Below, in pieces: positions 1 through 5,987 of a stretch of DNA of 15,494 nt (the stretch's first letter is position 1; each line of letters opens with the position of its first letter). A model generated the notes under the pieces. That model was not told the origin of the DNA. It made no database searches and was given only the letters and a program-made list of their open reading frames with translations. This DNA is from an uncultured Coprococcus sp. (lineage in GTDB: Bacteria; Bacillota_A; Clostridia; Lachnospirales; Lachnospiraceae), in contig CAAGAB010000087.1 in assembly GCA_900767685.1 (NCBI GenBank), positions 1 through 15,494 of the forward strand. Reading direction: 5' to 3'. The position numbers were made by a program, and so were the translations under genes.

Positions 1-1
1 A

Positions 2-73
2 AAGATCGGCATTCATGCCACAGGCGGTACAGAAAAATTGATAGAGAGTTTAAAGAAAGAGGTTCATCGATGA
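2..73 (+). CDS. 3' end of an unidentified gene (partial)
   Basis: The frame starting at base 2 stays open for 23 codons and ends at TGA 71-73, encoding a C-terminus that finishes ESLKKEVHR. The charged, helix-like ending and the terminator placed exactly over the stop codon are what one expects of a real gene end. The other frames cross the terminator in an unlikely way. The start lies outside the window, and 23 residues are too few to name a family, so no function is given. Confidence 0.55.
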   Translation, partial: KIGIHATGGTEKLIESLKKEVHR

Positions 74-90
74 TGAACCTCTTATTTTTA
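57..90 (+). terminator. Rho-independent terminator of the upstream gene
   Basis: A 10-bp perfect stem, GAGGTTCATC (59-68) with GATGAACCTC (72-81), has a 3-nt loop and is extended by two A-T pairs. It is followed by a T-rich tract (TTATTTTT, 82-89). The stop codon of the upstream gene lies in the loop and 3' arm. Confidence 0.85.
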
Positions 91-113
91 CGAACATAAC
101 AAAACAAGACAAA

Positions 114-122
114 TGTTATATT
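114..122 (+). promoter_or_regulatory. Possible extended -10 promoter for the methyltransferase
   Basis: TG-T-TATATT (114-122) is an extended -10 element with five of six consensus bases. No convincing -35 hexamer lies 16-18 bp upstream, as is common with extended -10 promoters. Transcription would begin near 129, exactly where the structured leader starts. This is inferred from motif and position only. Confidence 0.4.
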
Positions 123-128
123 TCATAA

Positions 129-263
129 GGAGGGGCCCACGTAAGTGGGAGGATTCTGGCAGAGGAAGCGCACTGATGTGCGCGCAGGTCATCAAGCTGC
201 GCTTGACGACATGTTGTGAAGCACGCAAACGCCGCGCGAAGCGCCTCTCATGTGTTTGCACAA
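129..263 (+). ncRNA. Structured 5' leader RNA of unknown class
   Basis: Four successive hairpins can be drawn between the terminator and the methyltransferase ribosome site. (1) CCCAC 136-140 with GTGGG 145-149, closed by a GTAA loop of GNRA type. (2) GCGCAC 168-173 with GTGCGC 178-183. (3) GTCATCAAGC 188-197 with GCTTGACGAC 201-210, with one A-C mismatch. (4) GCAAAC 225-230 with GTTTGC 254-259, flanked by TTGT/ACAA and enclosing GCGC-GAA-GCGC 234-244. ACATG 209-213 could instead pair with CATGT 249-253, offering an alternative fold. The segment is far more GC-rich than other spacers here. It matches no riboswitch core I recognise (SAM, cobalamin, T-box, THF, ZTP and guanidine were considered). 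It ends just before the AGGAGG of the next gene, so a cis-regulatory leader is the best reading; a separate small RNA is possible. Confidence 0.5.
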
Positions 264-288
264 TTAAAAAGCAGGAGGAAATGAGAAA

Positions 289-1110
289 ATGGTTAGCACA
301 CAGAACAATACAGTAAGCAGATCAAAAGTAGACATAACGGGAGTCCCGGAGACGATGCTCCAGACACTCTATGCCAGGGCGAAAGAATCAAGAAAACCGG
401 ATCATGTCATATACGATGGCAAGGCCATAGAGATAGTTGACAGCCTGGATTATGACTTTTCACTGGCGGACAAGGATCTGGCAATGGGAAGCGGAGTTAT
501 AGCGCGAACTATAGTTCTTGATAAGCTTGTATCAGAATACCTGAAAAAGTATAAGGGTGCTGTGGTTGTGAATATCGCTTGTGGTCTTGATACCCGTTGC
601 TATAGAAATGAGGGTAAATATAAAGGCTGGTACAACATTGATCTCCCGGAGACCATGACTGTAAGGGCAAAGTTCCTGCAGGAGGACGGACCGGTGTACC
701 AGATAGCGGAATCTGCCATGGACGACAAATGGGCTGACATGGTAGAGTGTGCCGGTGAACCTGTGCTGGTCATCATAGAGGGGCTTACGATGTATCTCAC
801 AGAAGCTGATGTGAAGAAAATATTCGACATAATAGACAGGAAATTTACTCATGCTACGGTGCTCGTAGAGACTATGGCTCCGTTCATGGCAAAGCATATC
901 AAGGAGAAATCCATCCATGGAAGCCATGCCAGGTTCTCCTGGGGCGTGCCAAATGGAAAGAAGCTGGCGGAGATCATACCGAAATACAGATACATAGAAC
1001 AGCACAGTCTTGTAGAAGGAATGGCTGAGTTCATACCGGTATATAAAGTCATTGGCAAAATACCATTTGTCAGCAATATATCAAACAAGATAGTAGTGAT
1101 GAAAAAGTAA
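289..1110 (+). CDS. Class I SAM-dependent methyltransferase, LCM/COG3315 family
   Basis: This 273-residue protein has the marks of the leucine carboxyl methyltransferase family (PF04072, COG3315, often labelled O-methyltransferase of polyketide biosynthesis). Around residues 92-103 is VVNIACGLDTRCYR, the SAM-binding Gly loop in its family-specific GLDTR form. Next comes WYNIDLPE, the acidic end of strand 2 that holds the SAM ribose. EGLTMYLTEADV is the family's EG-x-x-YL motif. The start at 289 is chosen because AGGAGG (273-278) lies 10 nt upstream. Family members methylate carboxyl or hydroxyl groups of small molecules or a protein C-terminus; the substrate cannot be read from the sequence. 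No biosynthetic partner lies nearby: it sits alone between a structured leader and the zur promoter, so it is probably monocistronic. No signal peptide, so cytoplasmic. Confidence 0.85.
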   Translation: MVSTQNNTVSRSKVDITGVPETMLQTLYARAKESRKPDHVIYDGKAIEIVDSLDYDFSLADKDLAMGSGVIARTIVLDKLVSEYLKKYKGAVVVNIACGLDTRCYRNEGKYKGWYNIDLPETMTVRAKFLQEDGPVYQIAESAMDDKWADMVECAGEPVLVIIEGLTMYLTEADVKKIFDIIDRKFTHATVLVETMAPFMAKHIKEKSIHGSHARFSWGVPNGKKLAEIIPKYRYIEQHSLVEGMAEFIPVYKVIGKIPFVSNISNKIVVMKK

Positions 1111-1120
1111 TAAAAAAGAG

Positions 1121-1149
1121 TTGACATAAAGTTAAAAGCCATTTATTAT
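1121..1149 (+). promoter_or_regulatory. Sigma-A promoter of the metal-uptake operon
   Basis: A perfect -35 TTGACA (1121-1126) and a -10 TATTAT (1144-1149) are separated by 17 bp. This is the best promoter in the window. A Fur-type palindrome lies immediately downstream over the expected start point, so bound repressor would block initiation. Confidence 0.85.
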
Positions 1150-1158
1150 ACAGTAAAA

Positions 1159-1173
1159 TGCAAATGATTTGCA
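1159..1173 (+). promoter_or_regulatory. Fur-family (probable Zur) operator, 7-1-7 palindrome
   Basis: TGCAAAT-G-ATTTGCA is a perfect 7-1-7 inverted repeat. Its architecture is that of Fur-family boxes (the Bacillus Fur/Zur/PerR consensus has the same 7-1-7 layout, with AAT-N-ATT at the centre as here). It begins 10 bp after the -10 and ends 21 bp before the ATG of the Fur-family gene, fitting metal-dependent autorepression. Confidence 0.75.
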
Positions 1174-1194
1174 AATTCGAAAAAGAGGAATATT

Positions 1195-1620
1195 ATGGCG
1201 AGGGAGTATAAAACGAGAATAAGTCAGGCTATAGAGGCATTTGCCACTGAGAGGCACGACAGATGGTTTTGCGCGGCTGATGTTAGTGTGTATTTGGATG
1301 AGAATGGCATAGATGCGAATACAACAACCGTATATCGCAATCTTGACCGCATGGTTACCCAGGACAAATTGATAAAGTATCAGAGTGCTGATGGTGGTTC
1401 AAGTATGTATAGAATGGAAAAGGCTGATCATAGTTGTCACGAACACCTTCATATGCAGTGTGTTAAGTGCGGAAGAGTCATACATATTGACCGCGATACC
1501 ATGAATCACATAGCTAAAGGAGTTCAGGAGAGGTATGGATTTGTGATCGACTGTGACAGATCGTCGATATGCGGTATTTGCAAAGATTGCCAGCGACGTT
1601 GTGGAGTCGCTGCAGTCTAA
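1195..1620 (+). CDS. zur: Fur-family metalloregulator, probably the zinc repressor Zur
   Basis: This 141-residue protein has the normal length of the Fur family. The N-terminal winged helix includes the recognition-helix motif NTTTVYRNLDRM (about residues 42-53). A dimerisation/metal domain follows, with HSCHEHLHMQCVKCG holding several His ligands (79, 82, 84, 86) and the first CxxC (89/92), then a Cys-rich end CGICKDCQRRC (126-136). Two CxxC pairs are the structural Zn site of Fur proteins. The start at 1195 follows AGAGGAA at 1184-1190. Zur is favoured over Fur or PerR because the following genes form a ZnuABC-type importer and the promoter carries a Fur-type palindrome. Metal identity is inferred from context: the importer's ligand set is not fully classical for zinc, so a manganese regulator cannot be excluded. 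Confidence 0.85.
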   Translation: MAREYKTRISQAIEAFATERHDRWFCAADVSVYLDENGIDANTTTVYRNLDRMVTQDKLIKYQSADGGSSMYRMEKADHSCHEHLHMQCVKCGRVIHIDRDTMNHIAKGVQERYGFVIDCDRSSICGICKDCQRRCGVAAV

Positions 1621-1715
1621 ACTAAAAGGGATTGTTACGGATGGGATTGTATCGTTACGGTCACATCAAAAACTATATATCCCGAAATTCCTAAAATGAA
1701 AAGGAGGTGTGCAGA

Positions 1716-2009
1716 ATGAGTAAAAAGAGAATAATGTCATGGATTCTTATAGTGTTCTTTGTATCGGGAGTACTTTTCTCTTACGGCTATATTGCGCGCA
1801 ATGTGGAGCATGACTGTACGGGGCAGGAATGTCCTATATGTATGCATTTGCAGCAGGCTGCACAGTTCCTTTCAAATATAAAGACAATGTCAACTACGCC
1901 AGTGTTCTTGGCGTTCTTAAGTGTGTTCACACTTGGAGTTGTATTGGTGTATACCCACGAGTATTGTACCGATACGCTCGTTTCCCTGAAGGTGGAATTG
2001 CTGAATTGA
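1716..2009 (+). CDS. Small two-helix membrane protein with HDC...CPIC motif
   Basis: I choose the ATG at 1716 (97 residues) because AAGGAGG (1701-1707) lies 8 nt upstream; the frame also extends to a GTG at 1707 that overlaps that site. Residues 6-28 and about 60-80 are hydrophobic and likely membrane-spanning. Between them is a loop with HDCTGQECPICMHLQQ: one His and three Cys arranged like a metal or thiol site, probably outside the membrane. Similar short proteins with an HDCxGxxCPIC signature occur in Firmicutes metal-uptake neighbourhoods, but I know of no assigned function. It lies between zur and znuA on the same strand, so it is likely co-transcribed. A role in sensing, binding or passing metal to ZnuA is inference only. 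A bare type II membrane protein unrelated to metal is the alternative. Confidence 0.75.
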   Translation: MSKKRIMSWILIVFFVSGVLFSYGYIARNVEHDCTGQECPICMHLQQAAQFLSNIKTMSTTPVFLAFLSVFTLGVVLVYTHEYCTDTLVSLKVELLN

Positions 2010-2035
2010 TTTAAAGTACAGAGATTGGCTGAGAA

Positions 2036-2064
2036 TTGCGTCTGGAAATACATCTAAAGATAAT
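2036..2064 (+). promoter_or_regulatory. Weak internal promoter candidate before znuA
   Basis: TTGCGT (2036-2041), a 17-bp spacer and GATAAT (2059-2064) resemble a sigma-A promoter, but the -35 matches only three bases. The 174-nt spacer before znuA is long enough for a second start. Read-through from the zur promoter remains likely, since no terminator hairpin is visible here. Confidence 0.25.
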
Positions 2065-2126
2065 GGCGAATGCTTATTATTGGTGTTTTTTGATCTAGAG
2101 GCAGTTTATTAAATTTACCCAATTAT

Positions 2127-2144
2127 AGGCATCAAAATATGCCT
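2127..2144. repeat. Short inverted repeat upstream of znuA
   Basis: AGGCAT (2127-2132) and ATGCCT (2139-2144) form a 6-bp dyad with a 6-nt centre, 40 nt before the znuA start. It could be a small hairpin in the leader or an operator half-site pair. It does not resemble the 7-1-7 palindrome upstream of zur. Confidence 0.35.
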
Positions 2145-2183
2145 GTCAATTTTATCAATCAATTCGGAGGTTTATTGATCATT

Positions 2184-3206
2184 ATGAAAAATAGAATATT
2201 TGGCCTTGTTATGGCATCGGTACTTACTGTTTCAGCATTTTGTGGCTGCGGAGCATCAAGGACGGCAGCAGATTCTGATCAGAAAGTGGGAAGTGTGCCC
2301 CAAAATGCGGCAAGTGCTGCGGCATACAGCATTGTATGTACGACTTTTCCTCAGTATGACTGGATTCGCAATATTATAGGCGATGATTCCGACAAGTTTC
2401 AGCTTACTATGCTGCTTGATCAGGGCGCGGATCTTCACAGCTACCAGCCAACTGCAGAGGATATAGCAAAGATAGCTGAAGCAGATATGTTTGTGTATGT
2501 TGGCGGTGAGTCTGATGAATGGGTGGATAATGCCCTGAAAGAAGCAACTAATAAGGATATGAAGGTTGTAAACATGCTTGACTCTTTGGGAACTGCAGTC
2601 AAAGAGGAAGAGGTAGTTCCGGGCATGCAGGCAGAGGAAGAAGAGGAAAGTGGGGAAGAGGAAAGTTCCGAGTATGACGAGCATGTGTGGCTTTCTCTGA
2701 AAAATGCGGCGACGATTACCGATGTTCTGTCCAGAAATATACAGGAACTTGATCCTGAGAGTAAAGAGGATTATATCGAGAATGCAGCCGAGTATGTGGA
2801 TAAGCTAAATGATCTTGATGGAAGATATGCGCTTACTATATCTAAAAGTGAACGTCAGGTGATACTGTTCGGAGACCGATTCCCGTTCAGATATATGGCG
2901 GATGATTATGGTCTCGCCTACTATGCGGCATTTGTGGGATGCAGCGCTGAATCGGAGGCAAGCTTTGAGACTATAACATTTCTTGCACAGAAGGTGGACG
3001 ATTTAAAGCTCCCAGTTATTTTGACGATAGAGGGCGCGGATCACAATATAGCAGAGTCGATAAAGAACGCGACCGGGTCAAAGAATCAGGAGATACTGAC
3101 AATGAACTCAATGCAGTCTGTAACTGCAGATGATGTGGCTGATGGAGAGACATATCTGAACGTGATGGAAGATAACCTGAATGTACTGTCTCAGGCGTTA
3201 AATTAA
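2184..3206 (+). CDS. znuA: Metal-binding lipoprotein of a ZnuA/TroA-type ABC importer
   Basis: This is a 340-residue cluster A-I solute-binding protein that captures metal outside the cell for ZnuBC. The N-terminus is a lipoprotein signal (hydrophobic residues 6-19, then FCGCG; Cys22 or Cys20 would be lipidated). Family features in order: FPQYDW; GADLHSYQPTAEDI with metal ligand His85; an acidic insert (about 140-166) rich in Glu; EHVWLS with ligand His167; and FGDRFPFRYMADDYGL, where the third classical ligand (His in ZnuA, Glu in PsaA) is replaced by Asp231. IEGADHN (283-288) supplies the last acidic ligand. The insert corresponds to the ZnuA chelating loop but lacks His. The ATG at 2184 is chosen because it starts the signal peptide; CGGAGG (2165-2170) is 13 nt upstream. 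An in-frame TTG at 2175 and the upstream frame from 2139 are less likely. Zinc is favoured by context, not proven. Confidence 0.85.
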   Translation: MKNRIFGLVMASVLTVSAFCGCGASRTAADSDQKVGSVPQNAASAAAYSIVCTTFPQYDWIRNIIGDDSDKFQLTMLLDQGADLHSYQPTAEDIAKIAEADMFVYVGGESDEWVDNALKEATNKDMKVVNMLDSLGTAVKEEEVVPGMQAEEEEESGEEESSEYDEHVWLSLKNAATITDVLSRNIQELDPESKEDYIENAAEYVDKLNDLDGRYALTISKSERQVILFGDRFPFRYMADDYGLAYYAAFVGCSAESEASFETITFLAQKVDDLKLPVILTIEGADHNIAESIKNATGSKNQEILTMNSMQSVTADDVADGETYLNVMEDNLNVLSQALN

Positions 3207-3255
3207 TTGCGGCTTAACTAGATGGACTGATGTTTAAAGGAATAGGAGAAAACAA

Positions 3256-3981
3256 ATGTCATATATAACGTGTAAAGACCTGGCAGTCGGGTACGACGGA
3301 AGATCAGTTGCGTCGGGTCTTAATTTCAGTATAGACAAGGGAGACTATCTCTGTATAGTTGGAGAGAACGGAGCGGGAAAGAGTACCTTGGTAAAAACTT
3401 TACTTGGGCTGCTGAAACCGGTTTCAGGAGAGATAAAGTTTGGCGATGATCTGACATCGCGTGATATAGGCTATCTGCCGCAGCAGACACCTGTGCAGAA
3501 GGACTTCCCTGCGACTGTATGGGAGGTAACTTTGTCGGGCGCACTGACTAAGTGCGGAGCGCGTCCTTTTTATGGCAGAAAGGAAAAACAGCTTGCACAA
3601 TCTCAGCTTGAAAGACTTGGGATATGGAATATACGCAGGGAATGCTACAGACATTTGTCGGGCGGACAGCAGCAGCGCGTCCTTCTGGCGAGAGCCTTGT
3701 GTGCAACTGAGAATCTTCTTCTGCTTGACGAACCGGTAACTGGTCTTGATCCAGTCGCGACGGCCCAGTTCTATCAGATGATACAGCAGTTAAATGAAAA
3801 TGGTGTGGCAGTGATCATGATATCACATGATCTGAGGGCAATAGATTGCGCAAGACATGTACTTCATATGCATCATGGAGGCTCGTTCTGGGGTAGCAGA
3901 GATGAATATAAGAACAGCAGATATTGGGATATCATTTCGGTAGAATATGAGAAAGGCGGTGAGCAGAGTGCAGATAATTGA
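3256..3981 (+). CDS. znuC: ABC transporter ATPase for metal uptake (ZnuC)
   Basis: This 241-residue cytoplasmic ATPase powers the importer. All nucleotide-binding motifs are intact: Walker A GENGAGKST (36-44), Q-loop YLPQQ (73-77), signature LSGGQQQR (134-141), Walker B LLLLDEP (154-160) and the switch His191 in ISHD. After the switch are HMHHGGS residues, a small His cluster near the C-terminus as seen in several ZnuC proteins. The start at 3256 has AGGAG about 9 nt upstream. The gene overlaps the beginning of znuB, so the two are translationally coupled. Length is typical for the metal-type (Mn/Zn) ATPase family. Confidence 0.93.
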   Translation: MSYITCKDLAVGYDGRSVASGLNFSIDKGDYLCIVGENGAGKSTLVKTLLGLLKPVSGEIKFGDDLTSRDIGYLPQQTPVQKDFPATVWEVTLSGALTKCGARPFYGRKEKQLAQSQLERLGIWNIRRECYRHLSGGQQQRVLLARALCATENLLLLDEPVTGLDPVATAQFYQMIQQLNENGVAVIMISHDLRAIDCARHVLHMHHGGSFWGSRDEYKNSRYWDIISVEYEKGGEQSADN

Positions 3982-4810
3982 TAAATTAATTTTCTATATG
4001 CAGTATCCATTTGTCAGGTATGCACTTATCGTTGGAGTTCTTATAGCTTTGTGTTCGTCACTTTTTGGTGCGACATTGGTTCTTAAAAGATTCTCATTTA
4101 TTGGTGATGGTCTTTCTCATGTAGCATTTGGTGCAATGGCTATAGGCTCAGTCCTGAAACTGACAAATAACACGGTCATAGTCATGCCGGTGACTGTGGC
4201 TGCTGCAATTCTCATACTTATGTCAGGGCAAAATGCAAAGCTTAAGGGCGATGCAGCTATAGCTATGATGTCCGTCGGAGCTCTTGCCATGGGTTATCTG
4301 ATAATGAATGTGTTCTCCACGTCAGCAAATGTATCAGGTGACGTGTGCTCAACGTTGTTTGGTTCAACCTCAATACTTACATTGACTATGGGAGAAGTGT
4401 GGCTGTGTATAGTTATGTCAATATGTGTAATAGCGTTTTTCTGTTTGTTCTACAACAGGATATTTGCAGTCACATTTGATGAGAGCTTTACAAGAGCAAT
4501 CGGGAAAAATGCAGGGGCATATAATCTGGCTCTAGCTGTGATAATCGCTGTGATAATAGTGCTTGCGATGAACCTGGTGGGCTCCCTGCTCATCACGGCA
4601 CTTCTGGTATTTCCTGCTCTATCTGCGATGAGAGTCATGTACAGCTTCAGATCGGTAGTAATTTATTCAGCCATACTTTCGGTTGTCGGAACTTTGGCTG
4701 GAATGCTGGTATCCATACTGCTTTCAACACCGGTGGGTTCTACGATAGTTGCGTGTGATATGGTTTTGTTTGCGCTCAACTGTTTTGTTGGAAGAGTATT
4801 GAGGAGGTAG
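3968..4810 (+). CDS. znuB: ABC transporter permease for metal uptake (ZnuB)
   Basis: This is an integral membrane permease of the ABC-3 family (PF00950), 280 residues from the GTG at 3968, with about eight hydrophobic helices. Family landmarks are LVLKRFSFIGDGLSHVAFG near the N-terminus and NLVGSLLITALLVFPALSA in the second half. I choose GTG 3968 because AAAGGCGG (3952-3959) lies about 8 nt upstream and the protein then starts close to the first conserved segment. The frame is also open from ATG 3947, which would add seven residues and lacks its own ribosome site. It overlaps znuC by 14 nt, the usual arrangement of coupled ATPase/permease genes. It forms the membrane channel for the ion delivered by the 2184-3206 lipoprotein. 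Confidence 0.9.
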   Translation: MQIIDKLIFYMQYPFVRYALIVGVLIALCSSLFGATLVLKRFSFIGDGLSHVAFGAMAIGSVLKLTNNTVIVMPVTVAAAILILMSGQNAKLKGDAAIAMMSVGALAMGYLIMNVFSTSANVSGDVCSTLFGSTSILTLTMGEVWLCIVMSICVIAFFCLFYNRIFAVTFDESFTRAIGKNAGAYNLALAVIIAVIIVLAMNLVGSLLITALLVFPALSAMRVMYSFRSVVIYSAILSVVGTLAGMLVSILLSTPVGSTIVACDMVLFALNCFVGRVLRR

Positions 4811-4814
4811 GAGT

Positions 4815-5555
4815 ATGAGTAAAAAGTTAAATACAAGAATAGCTCAAAATGGGGATAATATTAAGCGAATCATGGCGCTGATATTGGTGCTGGGGATGAT
4901 CCTTACAGCTACAGGCTGTAGTGGTGGGGATTCTCAAACTATGGGCAGCAGGTTGAATACAGAGAATGCAGTAGACAAGGTGCTTAATCAGAAAACAGAC
5001 AGTGTTTATCAGGAAGAAGATAGAAAGTCGGAGACGGAGCCCGCAACAGAGATGGAGACTACGACAGAGACGGAGTCCGCAACAGAGACAGAATCTGCAT
5101 CTGCAACAGAGCCGACGTCAGAACCGACATATGGACAGGTCGTGAATGGTGACAGCTCAGTTATAGCTCAATACAAGTCTGAGGGCGTGGATGTGGACCT
5201 TACTCTTATGGGAAAAGATCTTATATATGCAACTGTATATCAGATGATGTCGAAGCCTGAGGAATATGAGGGTAAGACGATAAGAATAGAAGGAAAGTAT
5301 TATGCATCCTATTATCCTATAACAGACAAATATTATAATTACTGCCTTATAGCCGATGCTCTGGCATGCTGCAGTCAGGGGCTTGAATTTGAACTCGGTG
5401 GAGATGCCGTGTATCCAGATGATTACCCGGCAGATCAGAGCCAGGTGATAGTGACGGGAGTATTTGAAACTTATACAGAGGAGGCTGGGCAGACATTTTA
5501 TTACTGCAGGCTGAAGGATGCCAAATATGAATTGGTATTGGAAGACGATCAGTAG
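4815..5555 (+). CDS. Lipoprotein with T/E/S-rich linker, zinc-operon accessory
   Basis: This 246-residue exported lipoprotein starts 4 nt after the znuB stop with GGAGG just upstream, so it belongs to the operon. The basic N-terminus and hydrophobic stretch (19-33) end in TATGC, with Cys35 as the likely lipidated residue. Residues about 70-105 are a low-complexity Thr/Glu/Ser/Ala spacer built from internal repeats. The C-terminal domain (about 130-243) contains MSKPEEYEGKTIRIEGKY, a vicinal Cys pair ACCSQGLEF (185-186), YPDDYP and VIVTGVFETY. The paired Cys and acidic surroundings could bind metal. The layout recalls the C-terminal part of DUF1980/TIGR03943 (YcgQ-like) proteins, which also sit near metal permeases, but that relation is from memory and unverified. 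Function is unknown; a surface metal-binding or permease-assisting role is inference. Confidence 0.8.
   Translation: MSKKLNTRIAQNGDNIKRIMALILVLGMILTATGCSGGDSQTMGSRLNTENAVDKVLNQKTDSVYQEEDRKSETEPATEMETTTETESATETESASATEPTSEPTYGQVVNGDSSVIAQYKSEGVDVDLTLMGKDLIYATVYQMMSKPEEYEGKTIRIEGKYYASYYPITDKYYNYCLIADALACCSQGLEFELGGDAVYPDDYPADQSQVIVTGVFETYTEEAGQTFYYCRLKDAKYELVLEDDQ
5031..5088 (+). repeat. Coding repeats of the lipoprotein spacer
   Basis: Two 22-bp copies (5031-5052 and 5067-5088) beginning GAGACGGAG differ at one base and are spaced by 36 bp (12 codons). A third, degenerate unit follows near 5089-5112. They encode the TETE/SATE-type spacer and keep the frame, so copy-number change would only lengthen or shorten the linker. 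Confidence 0.7.
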
Positions 5556-5581
5556 AATGTAAACAGCATAATGTTATGTAG

Positions 5582-5617
5582 AATCCGGGCAGATTAAAAA
5601 TGTCCGGATTTTTATTT
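5582..5617 (+). terminator. Rho-independent terminator of the metal-uptake operon
   Basis: AATCCGGGCA (5582-5591) pairs with TGTCCGGATT (5601-5610) over 10 bp with one G-U, with a 9-nt loop and a TTTTATTT tract. It lies 27 nt after the last gene of the operon. The following 5618-5760 stretch holds no gene; its second half (5700-5760) is very A-rich, with repeated A-tracts that could act as an UP element for the next promoter. Confidence 0.9.
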
Positions 5618-5760
5618 GCATAAGTGGTGAGTTGGGATCGTGTCAGCGAAAAAAGTTTGTCGAATGGTGGGTTAACTTGAGAAAATATGGCAAAATGTCG
5701 CAAGTATATTAAATAACATTAAAAATAGCTAAAAAATGATAAAAATACTTAAAAAATAGT

Positions 5761-5789
5761 TTGATATATTGTGAAAACTGTGCTAATTT
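5761..5789 (+). promoter_or_regulatory. Promoter of the structured leader and Nudix-mutase unit
   Basis: TTGATA (5761-5766) and TAATTT (5784-5789) are 17 bp apart. TG-C directly before the -10 gives an extended -10 element, and A-tracts lie upstream. The expected start near 5796 is about 20 nt before the first long stem of the leader RNA. The -10 hexamer itself is weak. Confidence 0.5.
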
Positions 5790-5815
5790 TGAATAAAGGT
5801 AAATATTCAGCCGTG

Positions 5816-5978
5816 CAGGATAAGAACAGCGGATTCGACATGCTTGCATGTAAGAATCAGGTGTTCTTATCCTGTGGTGACTCGAATAGAGTCACCGCCC
5901 CGTACAATGAGCAAAATAGCTGCGCAGCAGCGAAAGAGCACGGGAACCGTGCGGTTTTGCGAATGTATGGAGCTGCTG
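5816..5978 (+). ncRNA. Structured leader RNA with predicted pseudoknot, unknown class
   Basis: Three stems follow one another. Stem A: 5816-5828 with 5862-5874, 13 perfect pairs, topped by GATTC/GAATC (5832-5836/5854-5858) and ACATG-CTTG-CATGT (5838-5851), where CTTG on a G-C pair is a stable tetraloop type. Stem B: GGTGACTC 5876-5883 with GAGTCACC 5889-5896. Stem C: CCGTACA 5900-5906 with TGTATGG 5964-5970, continued by GCAAAA 5911-5916 with TTTTGC 5955-5960, and containing GCACGG-GAA-CCGTGC (5938-5952). CAGCAGC (5925-5931), inside stem C, is exactly complementary to GCTGCTG (5972-5978), just outside it, which makes a pseudoknot. The region has no credible ORF, has its own promoter, and lies 64 nt before the Nudix start. 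It fits a riboswitch or other cis-regulator. I see no known class, and the ykkC-type cores known near some Nudix genes are not apparent. Confidence 0.65.
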
Positions 5979-5987
5979 AATATTTGA

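Noticed and set aside
145..219. Possible 24-residue leader peptide (GTG 145 to TGA 217-219) after AAGGAGG at 127-133
   Set aside because: Tempting as an attenuator peptide, but the putative ribosome site coincides with the expected transcript start and the GTG lies inside the first hairpin. The peptide has no regulatory codon run.
113..316. 67-codon open frame over the structured leader
   Set aside because: It has no ribosome site, is rich in Arg/Lys/Cys as expected from structured RNA read as protein, and runs into the methyltransferase start. The hairpins explain the region better.
1628..1660. Short repeats GGGATTGT and GTTACGG after zur as a second operator
   Set aside because: They are direct, not inverted, are spaced 15 and 20 bp apart, and resemble neither the Fur-type palindrome nor a terminator; likely chance.
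5347..5703. 118-codon minus-strand frame across the end of the lipoprotein gene and its terminator
   Set aside because: It reads through the terminator hairpin and overlaps a conserved-looking domain; no ribosome site or promoter on that strand.
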